Source: Methylobacterium mesophilicum (lineage in GTDB: Bacteria > Pseudomonadota > Alphaproteobacteria > Rhizobiales > Beijerinckiaceae). Taken from it: DNA of 64,000 bases. The stretch is taken from contig NZ_BPQU01000009.1 of the NCBI RefSeq assembly GCF_022179445.1, positions 62,001-126,000 of the forward strand, written 5' to 3'. This document shows, piece by piece, positions 23,330 through 35,304 of this stretch (position 1 is its first letter; every line of letters starts with the position of its first letter). The notes beneath the pieces are model-generated. The model worked only from the letters and a program-made list of their open reading frames with translations, had not been told where the DNA came from and did not search any database. The position numbers and the translations under genes are program-made.

Positions 23330-23341
23330 CTGATATGTCAG
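23330..23341. promoter_or_regulatory. predicted GntR/FCD operator, copy 1
   Basis: The 12-base imperfect palindrome CTGATATGTCAG lies 100 bases upstream of the ThDP enzyme start and just past the 3' end of the GntR gene. It matches the reverse complement of the site at 24158-24169 at 11 of 12 positions. The size and TGAT...TCA form fit FadR/VanR-type GntR operators. Binding is inferred. Confidence 0.5.
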
Positions 23342-23377
23342 CCTCAGGGTAGGGCTGCGGGTGGCCCGGTCAACCTG

Positions 23378-24088
23378 TCAGACCAGAGGCCGTCGGTCGA
23401 GGGCCCGGCGCGTCATCTGATCGAGGAGGTCGAACAGCGTCGCGATTCCGGCAAGGGCCGTCTCGGCGTCCCGGGCGGCGATGCCGGCCACGATCGTGGC
23501 GTGGATCCCGGCGCAGTCTCGGAAGCTGGCGGTGGGCTCGTGGCTGTACCAGAAGCGCCGGGACTGGGCGTGGAGCGGGCCCATCGTGCCGGTCAGCGTC
23601 TGGTTGTAGGCCGCTGCGACCATCGCCTCGTGCAGGGCGCGCTTGAGCCGGAAGTAGACCTCGCGGTCCCGGGCCCCCGCGGCCACCAGCAAGCCCTGGG
23701 TATGCCGCTGCAGGGCGTCGAGGTCGTGGTCCGAGGCGCGGGCGATGATGCAGCGGGCCATCGTCTCGTCCAGCGGGCGCCGGACCTCCAGCAATTCGAG
23801 GTGGCGGATGACGTCGACCGGGGTGACGAGCACGCCGCGGCGCGGATGGACCTCGACGAAGCCGATCGTCTTGAGCCGCGCCAGCGCCTCGCGGACCGGG
23901 GTGCGCCCGAGCGCCAGTTCCGCGCCGAGTTCGCCCTCGGACACCATCGCACCCGGCGCGAGGCGGCGGCTGATGATCATCTGCTCGATGGCGTCGTAGG
24001 CGGTCTCGGCGAGGGAACGAGGCCGTCCCGCGTCGGTCGCGATCGCGCGCGCGTCGGGGCTCGCCGTCAAGCTCCTCGCATCCCCCAA
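23378..24088 (-). CDS. GntR-family regulator, FCD (FadR) subfamily
   Basis: 236 residues. The start is a TTG preceded by GAGGGG about 6 bases away; no ATG or GTG lies in frame before the winged helix. The N-terminal wHTH contains LGRTPVREALARLKTIGFVE and the wing PRRGVLV. The C-terminal FCD ligand domain shows the helical arrangement with HEAMVAAAYN and the histidine of IHATIVAGIAARD as likely metal ligands. FCD regulators usually respond to the pathway's organic acid and repress the local catabolic genes. Two near-identical palindromes flank this gene, one in front of each catabolic transcript, which supports local autorepression. Confidence 0.9.
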   Translation of the reverse strand: MGDARSLTASPDARAIATDAGRPRSLAETAYDAIEQMIISRRLAPGAMVSEGELGAELALGRTPVREALARLKTIGFVEVHPRRGVLVTPVDVIRHLELLEVRRPLDETMARCIIARASDHDLDALQRHTQGLLVAAGARDREVYFRLKRALHEAMVAAAYNQTLTGTMGPLHAQSRRFWYSHEPTASFRDCAGIHATIVAGIAARDAETALAGIATLFDLLDQMTRRALDRRPLV

Positions 24089-24122
24089 CCCGATCCCCTC
24101 CCGAAGCCTTGGCTTGCTTCAG

Positions 24123-24169
24123 TTGACAATGGCTCCAGTCGGCGCACTACTCAAGCGCTGAGATATCAG
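24123..24169 (+). promoter_or_regulatory. promoter with GntR operator (copy 2) for the RraA-dehydratase-lactonase operon
   Basis: A TTGACA -35 hexamer at 24123-24128 is followed by a possible -10 (TACTCA, 24148-24153, 19-base spacing). The palindrome CTGAGATATCAG at 24158-24169 lies directly after it, where a bound repressor would block transcription. The same palindrome occurs inverted at 23330-23341 with one mismatch. Confidence 0.5.
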
Positions 24170-24252
24170 GGGTCGCCCAGGGCGCAACTGCGCCGACCGG
24201 ATCCTCGACGATCCGGGCTCGATGGCGACCGCCTTCATGGGAGGAGATGCGG

Positions 24253-24972
24253 ATGGCCGGGCTGTCCCCTGCGACGCGCGACAAGCTCAAGACCGTCAGC
24301 ACGGCGACGCTGATGACCGCGCTGTTCAAGCGCGGCCTGCGCAACCAGATGATCCAGGGCGTGCGCCCGCTGAAGGCCGGCGGCGGCACGATGGTCGGCG
24401 AGGCGTTCACCCTGCGCTACATGCCCGCCCGCGAGGACCTGAACCCGATCACGGTGTTCCGCGACCGCGCGCATCCGCAGCGCAAGGCGGTGGAGGAGTG
24501 CCCGCCCGGCGCCGTGTTCGTGATCGACAGCCGCAAGGACGCCCGGGCGGCCTCGGCCGGCTCGATCCTGGCGACCCGGCTGATGGTGCGGGGCTGCGCC
24601 GGGCTCGTCACCGACGGCGGCTTCCGCGACGCCGACGAGATCGCCCAGCTCGACATGCCGAGCTACCACGTGCGCCCCTCGGCGCCGACGAACCTCACCC
24701 ATCATCAGGCCATCGACATCAACGTGCCGATCGGCTGCGGCGACGCCCCGGTCTTCCCGGGCGACGTGATCGTGGGCGACGGCGACGGCGTGGCGGTGAT
24801 TCCGGCCCATCTCGCCGACGAGGTCGCCGACGAGGCGGTGGAGATGACCGCCTACGAAGATTTCGTCACCGAAGAGGTCCGCAAGGGGCGCTCGATCCTC
24901 GGCCTCTACCCAGCCACCGACGAGCAGAGTCTCGCCGACTTCGCCGCGTGGCGGAAGCAGACCGGGCGCTGA
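24253..24972 (+). CDS. RraA-family protein (HMG/CHA aldolase-like)
   Basis: 239 residues. The second ATG (24253) is chosen because GGAGG sits 8 bases before it, whereas the first ATG (24247) touches the ribosome site. The fold motifs are GGGTMVGEAFTLRY, the phosphate/pyruvate loop GSILATRLMVRGCAGLVTDGGFRD with Arg and Asp that bind substrate and Mg in the aldolase branch, and VFPGDVIVGDGDGVAVIP. Family members either regulate RNase E (RraA) or cleave 4-hydroxy-2-oxo acids to pyruvate. The catabolic neighbours and the G-x20-R-D signature favour an aldolase or decarboxylase role here. First gene of the plus-strand operon. Confidence 0.85.
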   Translation: MAGLSPATRDKLKTVSTATLMTALFKRGLRNQMIQGVRPLKAGGGTMVGEAFTLRYMPAREDLNPITVFRDRAHPQRKAVEECPPGAVFVIDSRKDARAASAGSILATRLMVRGCAGLVTDGGFRDADEIAQLDMPSYHVRPSAPTNLTHHQAIDINVPIGCGDAPVFPGDVIVGDGDGVAVIPAHLADEVADEAVEMTAYEDFVTEEVRKGRSILGLYPATDEQSLADFAAWRKQTGR

Positions 24973-25277
24973 CAAAGGCTGGCCCCGGTACGGTGACGCG
25001 TGCAGCTCTAGCAGGACGTCCGTGAGACGCTCGGGATCGACTGTGGGCGGTTCGGGTCGACCGGCGTGCAACACCAGTGCGCCGGCGAAGACAACGATAC
25101 CATCCCGACGGAGGCCACTGGCACCTGCGAGGCCAGACTGTATTTCTCGGCGGCCTGCGCGGTCAGCTCCAGCATGTCGCCTTCTTTGCGGCCCGCTCCG
25201 CTGTGGTGGCCAAGGCGTCGCCGAAGCCGAACCGATCCACTCAGCCCGACCGAACGCGTGAGACCGGAGACCGCTTG
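24973..25277. other. spacer between the RraA-family gene and the dehydratase gene
   Basis: 305 bases without a supported gene or terminator hairpin. The two genes could be one transcript or the dehydratase could have its own promoter here. No third copy of the flanking GntR palindrome is seen. Confidence 0.35.
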
Positions 25278-27008
25278 ATGACCGCACACAAGAAGACCCT
25301 CGGTGATCTGCGCAGTCAGCGCTGGTTCGGCGCCACCGACCTGCGCAGCTTCGGCCACCGCTCGCGTATGCTTCAGATGGGCTACGAGCGCGCCGACTTC
25401 ACCGGCAAGCCGATTGTCGGGATCATCAATACCTGGAGCGACATCAATCCCTGCCACCAGCATTTCAAAGCGCGGGTCGAGCACGTGAAGCGCGGCGTCT
25501 GGCAAGCGGGCGGGTTTCCGATCGAACTCCCGGCGCTCTCCTTGTCCGAAAACTTCGTCAAGCCGACCACGATGCTCTACCGCAACCTCCTGGCCATGGA
25601 GGTGGAGGAGCTGCTGCGTCAGCACCCGGTCGACGGGGCGGTGCTGATGGGCGGTTGCGACAAGACCACGCCCGGCACGGTGATGGGCGGCATCTCCATG
25701 AACCTGCCGATGATCTTCCTGCCGGCCGGGCCGATGATGCGGGGGCATTCCGGCGGGACGATCCTCGGCTCGGGCTCCGACGTCTGGAAGTACTGGGCCG
25801 AGAAGGAAGCCGGCGCCATCACCACGCAGCAGTGGAACGACATGGAGGCGGGCATCGCCCGCTCGGCCGGAACCTGCATGACCATGGGCACGGCCTCGAC
25901 GATGACGTCGATCACCGAGGCTCTGGGCCTGTCGCTGCCGGGCTCGGCCTCGATTCCCGCTGCCGACGCCGACCATCCGCGCATGGCCAGCGCCTGCGGC
26001 CGGCGCATCGTCGAGATGATCTGGGAGGACCTGAAGCCGTCCGACATCCTCGACCGGCGCTCGATCGACAACGCCCTGGTGGTCCACAACGCGCTCGCCG
26101 GCTCGACCAACGCGATGATCCATCTGGTGGCGATGGCCGGGCGGGCCGGGATCCCGATCAAGCTCGCGGAGTTCGACGAGTTCGCCCAGAAGGTGCCGGT
26201 GATCGCCAACCTGCGGCCCTCGGGCCAGTGGCTGATGGAGGATTTCCACATCGCCGGCGGCATCCGGGCGCTGATGGTACGGCTGTCCCCCCTCCTCCAC
26301 CTCGACGCCCGCTCGGTCACGGGCGGTACGGTCGGCGACGGGCTCGCCGGCATGAGCGTCTATAACGACGACGTGATCCGCCCGCTGGACAAGCCGATCG
26401 TGACGACCGGCGGCACCGCGATCCTGTACGGCAACCTTGCGCCGCATGGCTGCGTGATCAAGCCGCCGGCCGCGGATCCGCGCTTCCTCAAGCATACCGG
26501 CCCGGCCCTGGTGTTCGACGATTACGACGCCATGAGCGCGGCGGTGAACGACCTCGACCTCGACGTCACCCCGGACCACATCATGGTCCTGCGCAACGCC
26601 GGCCCGATCGGCGGCCCGGGCATGCCGGAATGGGGCATGCTGCCGATCCCGAAGGTGCTGCTCCGGCAGGGCGTGCGCGACATGCTGCGGATCTCGGACG
26701 CGCGCATGAGCGGCACCAGCTACGGCGCCTGCATCCTGCACGTCTCGCCGGAATCGGCGGCCGGCGGGCCGCTGGCCGCGGTGCGCAACGGCGACCGCAT
26801 CACGGTCGACGTGGCCGAGCGGCGCATCCACCTGCACCTCGACGAGGTCGAGATCGCCGCCCGCGTGGCCGCGTTCGTACCGCCGAACCGGGCCTATCCG
26901 CGGGGCTACAACCGCCTGTTCGCTCAGCACGTCCGACAGGCGCACGAGGGCTGCGACTTCGATTTCCTGGAGGGCGCCGGCGGCATTCCCGAACCCGAGA
27001 TCCACTGA
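25278..27008 (+). CDS. sugar-acid dehydratase of the IlvD/Edd family
   Basis: 576 residues from ATG 25278, with GGAGA 7 bases upstream. Iron-sulfur ligands of the family are seen as Cys in INPCHQHF, GGCDKTTPG and GTCMTMGTAS. The C-terminus has the barrel with RISDARMSGTSYGACILH. Within IlvD/Edd, this length and the motif order match the L-arabinonate/D-xylonate/gluconate dehydratase branch, which forms 2-oxo-3-deoxy acids. It sits with a lactonase and a semialdehyde dehydrogenase, not with branched-chain amino acid genes, so aldonate dehydration is the better call. The exact sugar is open. Confidence 0.88.
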   Translation: MTAHKKTLGDLRSQRWFGATDLRSFGHRSRMLQMGYERADFTGKPIVGIINTWSDINPCHQHFKARVEHVKRGVWQAGGFPIELPALSLSENFVKPTTMLYRNLLAMEVEELLRQHPVDGAVLMGGCDKTTPGTVMGGISMNLPMIFLPAGPMMRGHSGGTILGSGSDVWKYWAEKEAGAITTQQWNDMEAGIARSAGTCMTMGTASTMTSITEALGLSLPGSASIPAADADHPRMASACGRRIVEMIWEDLKPSDILDRRSIDNALVVHNALAGSTNAMIHLVAMAGRAGIPIKLAEFDEFAQKVPVIANLRPSGQWLMEDFHIAGGIRALMVRLSPLLHLDARSVTGGTVGDGLAGMSVYNDDVIRPLDKPIVTTGGTAILYGNLAPHGCVIKPPAADPRFLKHTGPALVFDDYDAMSAAVNDLDLDVTPDHIMVLRNAGPIGGPGMPEWGMLPIPKVLLRQGVRDMLRISDARMSGTSYGACILHVSPESAAGGPLAAVRNGDRITVDVAERRIHLHLDEVEIAARVAAFVPPNRAYPRGYNRLFAQHVRQAHEGCDFDFLEGAGGIPEPEIH

Positions 27009-27108
27009 CACCAGCCCGCCGGACGCGGTCCCAGCCCGGCGCAAGGAAGCCCGTCGAAAGAGCGGTCCGTCGGCGATGGCCGGCGGCTGATAAGAACCGG
27101 GAGGATAC

Positions 27109-28113
27109 ATGGCCACGATCGCACGCAGGGGCCTGCTCGCGGGCGCGGCCCTGCTCGGGGCCGCGCGGGCGGCCGGGGCCGGATGGGAGCCGTCGCTGCG
27201 CGTGCCCGACCCGGCCGTGGAAGTGCTCGACCCGGCCTTCGCCAAGTACCGCCTCGCCTCCGCCACCGTGGAGCGGGTCGCCACCGGCCTGCGCTGGGCC
27301 GAGGGGCCGGTCTGGTTCGGCGACATGGGGGCGCTGCTGTTCAGCGACGTGGTCAACGACCGCATCATGCGCTGGGACGAGGCCTCCGGCGCGCTCACGG
27401 TGTTCCGCAAGCCGTCCGCCTATGCCAACGGCAACACCCGGGACCGGCAAGGGCGCCTCGTCACCTGCCAGCACAAGACCCGGAGCGTCACCCGGACCGA
27501 GCATGACGGCGCGATCACCACGCTGCTCGATCGGTTCGACGGCAAGCCGCTCAATTCGCCCAACGACGTGGTCTGCCATTCCGACGGCGCCGTCTGGTTC
27601 ACGGACCCGGCCTTCGGGCCGAACCCGCACGAGTCGATGGCGGCTCCGGAGCTTCCGGGCAACGTCTACCGCATCGACCCGGCCACCGGGCAGGCGAGCC
27701 TGGCGGTGGCCGGGCTCGCGGGACCGAACGGGCTGGCCTTCTCACCGGACGAGTCCAAGCTCTACGTCATCGAGGCGCGCGCCAAGCCGAACCGCCTGAT
27801 CCGCGTCTACGACGTGGTCGAGAACGGCACCAAGACCGCCAACGGACGGGTGTTCTTCGACGCCGGCACCGGCACGCCGGACGGGTTCCGGGTCGATGTC
27901 GACGGCAACCTCTGGTGCGGCTGGGGCATGAGCGAGGCCGAGGACGGCGTGCTCGTCCTGTCGCCGCAGGCCAAGCCGATCGGCCGGATCCGTCTGCCCG
28001 AACGCTGCGCCAACCTCTGCTTCGGCGGCCTCAACCGCAACCTGCTGCTGATGACCGCCTCGCACTCCGTCTACGCGCTCTACGTCAACACCCGCGGCGC
28101 CGGGACCTGCTGA
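27109..28113 (+). CDS. SMP-30/gluconolactonase-family sugar lactonase, Tat-exported
   Basis: 334 residues. The N-terminus MATIARRGLLAGAALLGA is a twin-arginine signal, so the enzyme should act in the periplasm. The six-bladed propeller shows metal ligands Glu in LRWAEGPVWFGD, Asn in LNSPNDVVCHSDG and Asp in TPDGFRVDVDGNLWCGW. The family hydrolyses aldonolactones (gluconolactone, arabinonolactone) to the free acids. A GGGAGG ribosome site lies just upstream and the gene is 100 bases after the dehydratase, consistent with one operon. A periplasmic lactonase next to a cytoplasmic dehydratase implies a periplasmic sugar oxidase and an acid importer elsewhere. Confidence 0.9.
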   Translation: MATIARRGLLAGAALLGAARAAGAGWEPSLRVPDPAVEVLDPAFAKYRLASATVERVATGLRWAEGPVWFGDMGALLFSDVVNDRIMRWDEASGALTVFRKPSAYANGNTRDRQGRLVTCQHKTRSVTRTEHDGAITTLLDRFDGKPLNSPNDVVCHSDGAVWFTDPAFGPNPHESMAAPELPGNVYRIDPATGQASLAVAGLAGPNGLAFSPDESKLYVIEARAKPNRLIRVYDVVENGTKTANGRVFFDAGTGTPDGFRVDVDGNLWCGWGMSEAEDGVLVLSPQAKPIGRIRLPERCANLCFGGLNRNLLLMTASHSVYALYVNTRGAGTC

Positions 28114-28154
28114 GCCCAGCCGCGCGGCGTTCCTCCGAAAGAGCCGAAACGCAT

Positions 28155-28295
28155 CGTCATTCCGGGGCCGCGCAGCGGAGCCCGGAATCCAGAGCCGCCG
28201 AGCTTGCCGGCTTTGAGCAACCCGCCTCGCATTGTTCGGGCTCGCCTGTGGTTCTGGATTCCGGGCTCTCGCCTGCGGCGAGCCCCGGAATGACG
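28155..28295. repeat. palindromic intergenic repeat (CGTCATTCCGGGG type)
   Basis: Two inverted arms of about 40 bases. Left arm 28155-28194 starts CGTCATTCCGGGGC and includes AGCCCGGAATCCAGAGC; the right arm (about 28250-28295) is its near reverse complement, ending GAGCCCCGGAATGACG. This is the form of repeated palindromes scattered through Rhizobiales chromosomes. It lies between the convergent 3' ends of the lactonase and metH genes, where it could stop transcription from both sides. Confidence 0.8.
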
Positions 28296-28351
28296 ACGCG
28301 GGTGTTCTGGCGCCGCAAGGCGTCCCTTAAAGGTGATGCCTGCCGAGCCTC

Positions 28352-32104
<3,753 letters not shown>

Positions 32105-32123
32105 GATCGGTCCCAACAGACCA

Positions 32124-32232
32124 CCTCATCCTGAGGTGCCGGAGCGAAGCGGAAGCCTCGAAGGAGGCGTCGAGATTTTTGTGGGTCCCTGGAGCCTACC
32201 TGCGATGCCGTTGCGCGGCACCCAGGATGAGG
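32124..32232. repeat. palindromic intergenic repeat (CCTCATCCTGAGGTGCC type)
   Basis: Arms CCTCATCCTGAGGTGCC (32124-32140) and GGCACCCAGGATGAGG (32217-32232) are inverted copies with one mismatch and one deleted base. The centre contains GAAGCCTCGAAGGAGG, also seen in such elements. It begins only 20 bases upstream of the metH start, so it is part of the metH leader if metH is transcribed through from metF. Confidence 0.75.
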
Positions 32233-32278
32233 CAGAGGGTGGAGTTCTCGTTTCGGACCAGCCCGGAAATGGTCCGGG

Positions 32279-32530
32279 TCAGCCCGCTTTCTCCAGGGCG
32301 GCGAGCCGCTTTTCGAGGGCGTCGAGGCGCTCTTCGACCTGGGCAGCCGCGTAGCGTCCGAGGACCGATTCGCCGTTAACGGCTTCCCGCAGATTGTCGA
32401 ACCGACGTTCCAGCTTGTCGAAGCGGGTATCATGCTCCTCAAGCTTGCGATCGATGCGCTCGAATCCAGAGTGGATCTCGGTCCGCATCTCCCGAAGAAG
32501 CGGAAGAATCATATCTTGCGGTTCAGCCAT
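32279..32530 (-). CDS. small coiled-coil protein
   Basis: 83 residues, MAEPQDMILPLLREMRTEI followed by two heptad-rich helices (FERIDRKLEEHDTRFDKLER; VEERLDALEKRLAALEKAG). The composition is Glu, Lys, Arg and Leu with no Cys and no membrane segment. It lies between metF (39 bases upstream) and metH on the same strand. Short coiled-coil proteins of this sort are common in Rhizobiales genomes and usually annotated as hypothetical. No link with methionine synthesis is evident beyond position. The preceding GGGGGCGGG is a weak ribosome site. Confidence 0.75.
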   Translation of the reverse strand: MAEPQDMILPLLREMRTEIHSGFERIDRKLEEHDTRFDKLERRFDNLREAVNGESVLGRYAAAQVEERLDALEKRLAALEKAG

Positions 32531-32569
32531 AATCCCGCCCCCTGCTGCGCCGTGCGGGCGCAGCTGAAT

Positions 32570-33490
32570 TTAGGCCGCCGCCTTCTCCGCTGCCAGCTTC
32601 GGCGCCTGCGCGCGCAGGCCCAGCAGATGGCAGATCGCGTAGACGAGGTCGGAGCGGTTCATCGAGTAGAAGTGGAAGTCCTGGACCCCCTCGTCCACCA
32701 GGTCGAGCACCTGCTCGGCCGCCACGGCGGCGGCGACGAGCCGGCGGGTCTCCACGTCGTTGTCGAGACCCTCGAAGCGGGCGGCCAGCCAGTAGGGCAC
32801 CGAGGCGCCGGTGCGGCGGGCGAAGTTGGCCGACTGCTTGAAGTTCTGCACCGTCAGGATGCCCGGGATGATCGGGATCGTGATCCCGGCGGCACGGACC
32901 TTCTCGAGGTAACGCAGGTAGACCTCGTTCTCGAAGAAGAACTGCGTGATCGCCTGGTCGGCCCCGGCATCGACCTTGGCCTTCAGGGCATAGATGTCGG
33001 CATCGAGGGTGGCGGCCTCCGGGTGCTTCTCGGGATAGGCCGAGACCGAGACCTTGAAGTCGCCGATGCGCTTGATCCCCGCTACCAGCTCGGCGGTCGT
33101 GGCGTAGCCTTCAGGATGCGGCCGGTAGGCGTGGCCGACGCCGTCGGCCGGATCGCCGCGCAGGGCCACGATGTGGCGGACGCCGACATCCCAGTAGGAC
33201 TGCACCACCGCGTCGATCTCCTCGCGGCTGGCATCCACGCAGGTCAGGTGCGCGGCGGGCTTGAGGGTCGTCTCGCGGATCATCCGGGCGACCGTGTTGT
33301 GGGTCCGCTCCCGGGTCGAGCCGCCGGCCCCGTAGGTCACGGAGACGAATTTCGGCTGAAGCGGTGCCAGCCGCTCGATCGACGACCACAGGACCTTCTC
33401 CATCTCGTCGGTCTTGGGCGGGAAGAACTCGATCGAGACGCGGATCGGGTGGTAGCCGTCTCGGCTGGCGCGGTGGGCGGGTCGGCGCAT
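32570..33490 (-). CDS. metF: methylenetetrahydrofolate reductase
   Basis: 306 residues, the normal length for bacterial MetF. The catalytic Glu is in VSIEFFPPKTDEM; the flavin and folate motifs FVSVTYGAGGSTRERT, AHLTCVDASREE, IVALRGDP and GADQAITQFFFE are all present. It reduces methylene-THF to methyl-THF with NAD(P)H and FAD, feeding MetH. It follows the ArsR/methyltransferase gene by 75 bases and precedes the coiled-coil gene and metH, so the four genes look like one methionine transcript. Confidence 0.97.
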   Translation of the reverse strand: MRRPAHRASRDGYHPIRVSIEFFPPKTDEMEKVLWSSIERLAPLQPKFVSVTYGAGGSTRERTHNTVARMIRETTLKPAAHLTCVDASREEIDAVVQSYWDVGVRHIVALRGDPADGVGHAYRPHPEGYATTAELVAGIKRIGDFKVSVSAYPEKHPEAATLDADIYALKAKVDAGADQAITQFFFENEVYLRYLEKVRAAGITIPIIPGILTVQNFKQSANFARRTGASVPYWLAARFEGLDNDVETRRLVAAAVAAEQVLDLVDEGVQDFHFYSMNRSDLVYAICHLLGLRAQAPKLAAEKAAA

Positions 33491-33565
33491 CGGGTCTCGT
33501 CCTCTATGTCGGTCGGTTCAGACGATAAGGGTGATGGGTTGTGCGGAGGTCGCCGGATTTCGGGG

Positions 33566-34591
33566 TCAGGCGACCGCGCGCTGGAGCGGTTCGGCGGCGC
33601 GGTCGAGGCCTGCCTGCCGATGGCTGGCTTCCTGCGCGAGCCAGAGCGTGACGGTCAGCTGGCCGGCCTCCCGGGGCACCAGATCGCGGGTCGCGACCGT
33701 GGCGAGCCCGGCCTCGGCCAGCCAGCCGGAGACTTGATCCGCGGAGAAGCCGAGCCGGCGATGGGCCTGGCTCGTCCGCAGGAATTCGAGATCGTGCGGC
33801 GCGAAATCCACCACCAGGAGCCGTCCGCCCGGCGCCACGAGACGCACGGCGCCCCGCAGGGCGCGGGCCGGATCGTCGAGATAATGAAGCACCTGATGCA
33901 CCACCACCAGATCGAAGCTCGCCCGGGCGAAGGGCGGCGCATGGATGTCGCCCTGGCGTAGGTCCACCCGCGACAGGCCCCGCCGCTCCAGGTTGGCCCG
34001 GGCGACCGACAGCATGGCGTGGCTCGAATCGAGGCCCGTGGCCCGGGCGGCCCGCGGGGCGAGCAGGCCGAGCATCTTGCCGGTGCCGGTGCCGAGATCG
34101 ATCAGGCTGCCGAGGGGGCGCTCACCCAGCGCGTCGAGGACCGCCGCCTCGACCGTGGCCTCGGGGACATGCAGGGAGCGTAGCTCGTCCCATTTGGGCG
34201 CGAGCCGGGCAAAGAAGGTCTGGGCCGTCTCGGCCCGCTGGGTGCGGACCGCGTCGAGCCGGGCACGATCTTCCGAGAGAGGCGGCGTGCTCCGGTCCAG
34301 CCCGGACAGGAGCGGGTCGGCCAGGCCGGCCCGGGACTCGGACAGGCGGAAGAACGCCCAGGCTCCTTCGCGATGACGCTCGACGAGGCCGGCCTCCACC
34401 AGGAGCTTGAGATGGCGCGAGATGCGCGGCTGCGACTGGCCCAGGATGTCGGTGAGGTCGGAGACCGACAATTCACCGTCGGTGAGCAGCGCCAGGATGC
34501 GCAGGCGGGTCTCCTCGGCCGCGGCGCGCAGGACGCCCAGGGCTTCCGGAAAAGGGATCGATCCCGCCGTTCGACTCTCAGCGCTAGACAT
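33566..34591 (-). CDS. ArsR-family regulator fused to a SAM-dependent methyltransferase domain
   Basis: 341 residues. N-terminal ArsR winged helix (about 15-95) with LSVSDLTDILGQSQPRISRHL and wing HREGAWAFFRLSE. The C-terminal Rossmann methyltransferase domain (about 140-300) has the SAM-binding loop LIDLGTGTGKMLGLLAP and DLVVVHQVLHYLDDP. In proteobacteria ArsR proteins with this extra domain (SahR-type) sense S-adenosyl-homocysteine or SAM and repress methionine-cycle genes; that is family knowledge, not shown here. The ATG lies inside a palindrome (34587-34608) and no Shine-Dalgarno is visible, so a leaderless or nearly leaderless transcript is likely. First gene of the metF-metH set. Confidence 0.92.
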   Translation of the reverse strand: MSSAESRTAGSIPFPEALGVLRAAAEETRLRILALLTDGELSVSDLTDILGQSQPRISRHLKLLVEAGLVERHREGAWAFFRLSESRAGLADPLLSGLDRSTPPLSEDRARLDAVRTQRAETAQTFFARLAPKWDELRSLHVPEATVEAAVLDALGERPLGSLIDLGTGTGKMLGLLAPRAARATGLDSSHAMLSVARANLERRGLSRVDLRQGDIHAPPFARASFDLVVVHQVLHYLDDPARALRGAVRLVAPGGRLLVVDFAPHDLEFLRTSQAHRRLGFSADQVSGWLAEAGLATVATRDLVPREAGQLTVTLWLAQEASHRQAGLDRAAEPLQRAVA

Positions 34592-34608
34592 AAAGATATG
34601 TTTATGTC
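34587..34608. promoter_or_regulatory. predicted ArsR/SahR-type operator overlapping the regulator's start codon
   Basis: A perfect inverted repeat with arms GACATAAA (34587-34594) and TTTATGTC (34601-34608) and a 6-base centre GATATG. It is a local AT-rich island in GC-rich DNA and includes the regulator's ATG (34591-34589, minus strand). ArsR proteins bind such 8-to-12-base-arm palindromes, and ATAAAGATAT cores are reported for methionine-cycle ArsR regulators. Autorepression is inferred. Confidence 0.65.
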
Positions 34609-34714
34609 CGTTTTATCGGAGGCGCAAGGGTGATGTTGCGGCGTCGACGCATTGTCTCGGCGCCGGGTGCCGGATCGGCGCAGGCGCGTTGACCGCGCGT
34701 ACTCGGAGGCGCGC

Positions 34715-35296
34715 ATGTCCCAGACCAAGCTTCCGCAGATCACCCTGGTCCGCCACGGCGAGACCGCCTGGAGCTTGTCCGGGCAACATACCGGGCGCAG
34801 CGACATCCCGTTGACGCCGGCGGGTGAGGCGGCGGCCCGCACCCTCGCGCCGCGCCTGGCAGCCGGAGCCTATGCGGCCGTCTGGTCGAGCCCGTCGAGC
34901 CGCGCGGCGACCACCTGCGCGCTTGCGGGGTTCGGCGCGGACCGCACGATCGATCCGGACCTCGCCGAGTGGGATTACGGCGCCTACGAGGGCCGGACCA
35001 CGAAAGAGATCCTGGCCGAGCGCCCGGGCTGGCGGTTGTTCCGCGACGGATGCCCCGGCGGCGAAACGGCAGCCGATGTCGGCGCCCGGGCCGATCGGGT
35101 CATCGCCCGGATCCGCGCCCTGGATGCGGATCTGATCCTCTTTTCCAGCGCCCATTGTCTGCGCGTGCTCGCCGCCCGCTGGATCGGCCTGCCGACGGAG
35201 GGCGGCGCGCTGCTGGTGCTCGGCACCGCCAGCGTCAGCGTCCTTGGCTATGAGCACGACCGGAGCGAACCGGTCCTGCGGGCCTGGAACGGCTGA
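34715..35296 (+). CDS. histidine phosphatase family protein (phosphoglycerate mutase-like)
   Basis: 193 residues from ATG 34715, with GGAGG 5 bases upstream. The phospho-accepting histidine is in TLVRHGETAWS, the phosphate pocket arginines in SSPSSRAATTC, the proton donor Glu in LAEWDYGAYEG, and the second histidine in FSSAHCLRVLAARW. The size fits small branch-1 histidine phosphatases (cobC, SixA or sugar-phosphatase types). The substrate is not deducible. CobC-like phosphatase for cobalamin is possible but unproven; the nearby BluB and MetH genes make it worth testing. It is divergent from the ArsR gene. Confidence 0.88.
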   Translation: MSQTKLPQITLVRHGETAWSLSGQHTGRSDIPLTPAGEAAARTLAPRLAAGAYAAVWSSPSSRAATTCALAGFGADRTIDPDLAEWDYGAYEGRTTKEILAERPGWRLFRDGCPGGETAADVGARADRVIARIRALDADLILFSSAHCLRVLAARWIGLPTEGGALLVLGTASVSVLGYEHDRSEPVLRAWNG

Positions 35297-35304
35297 TCCC
35301 GACG

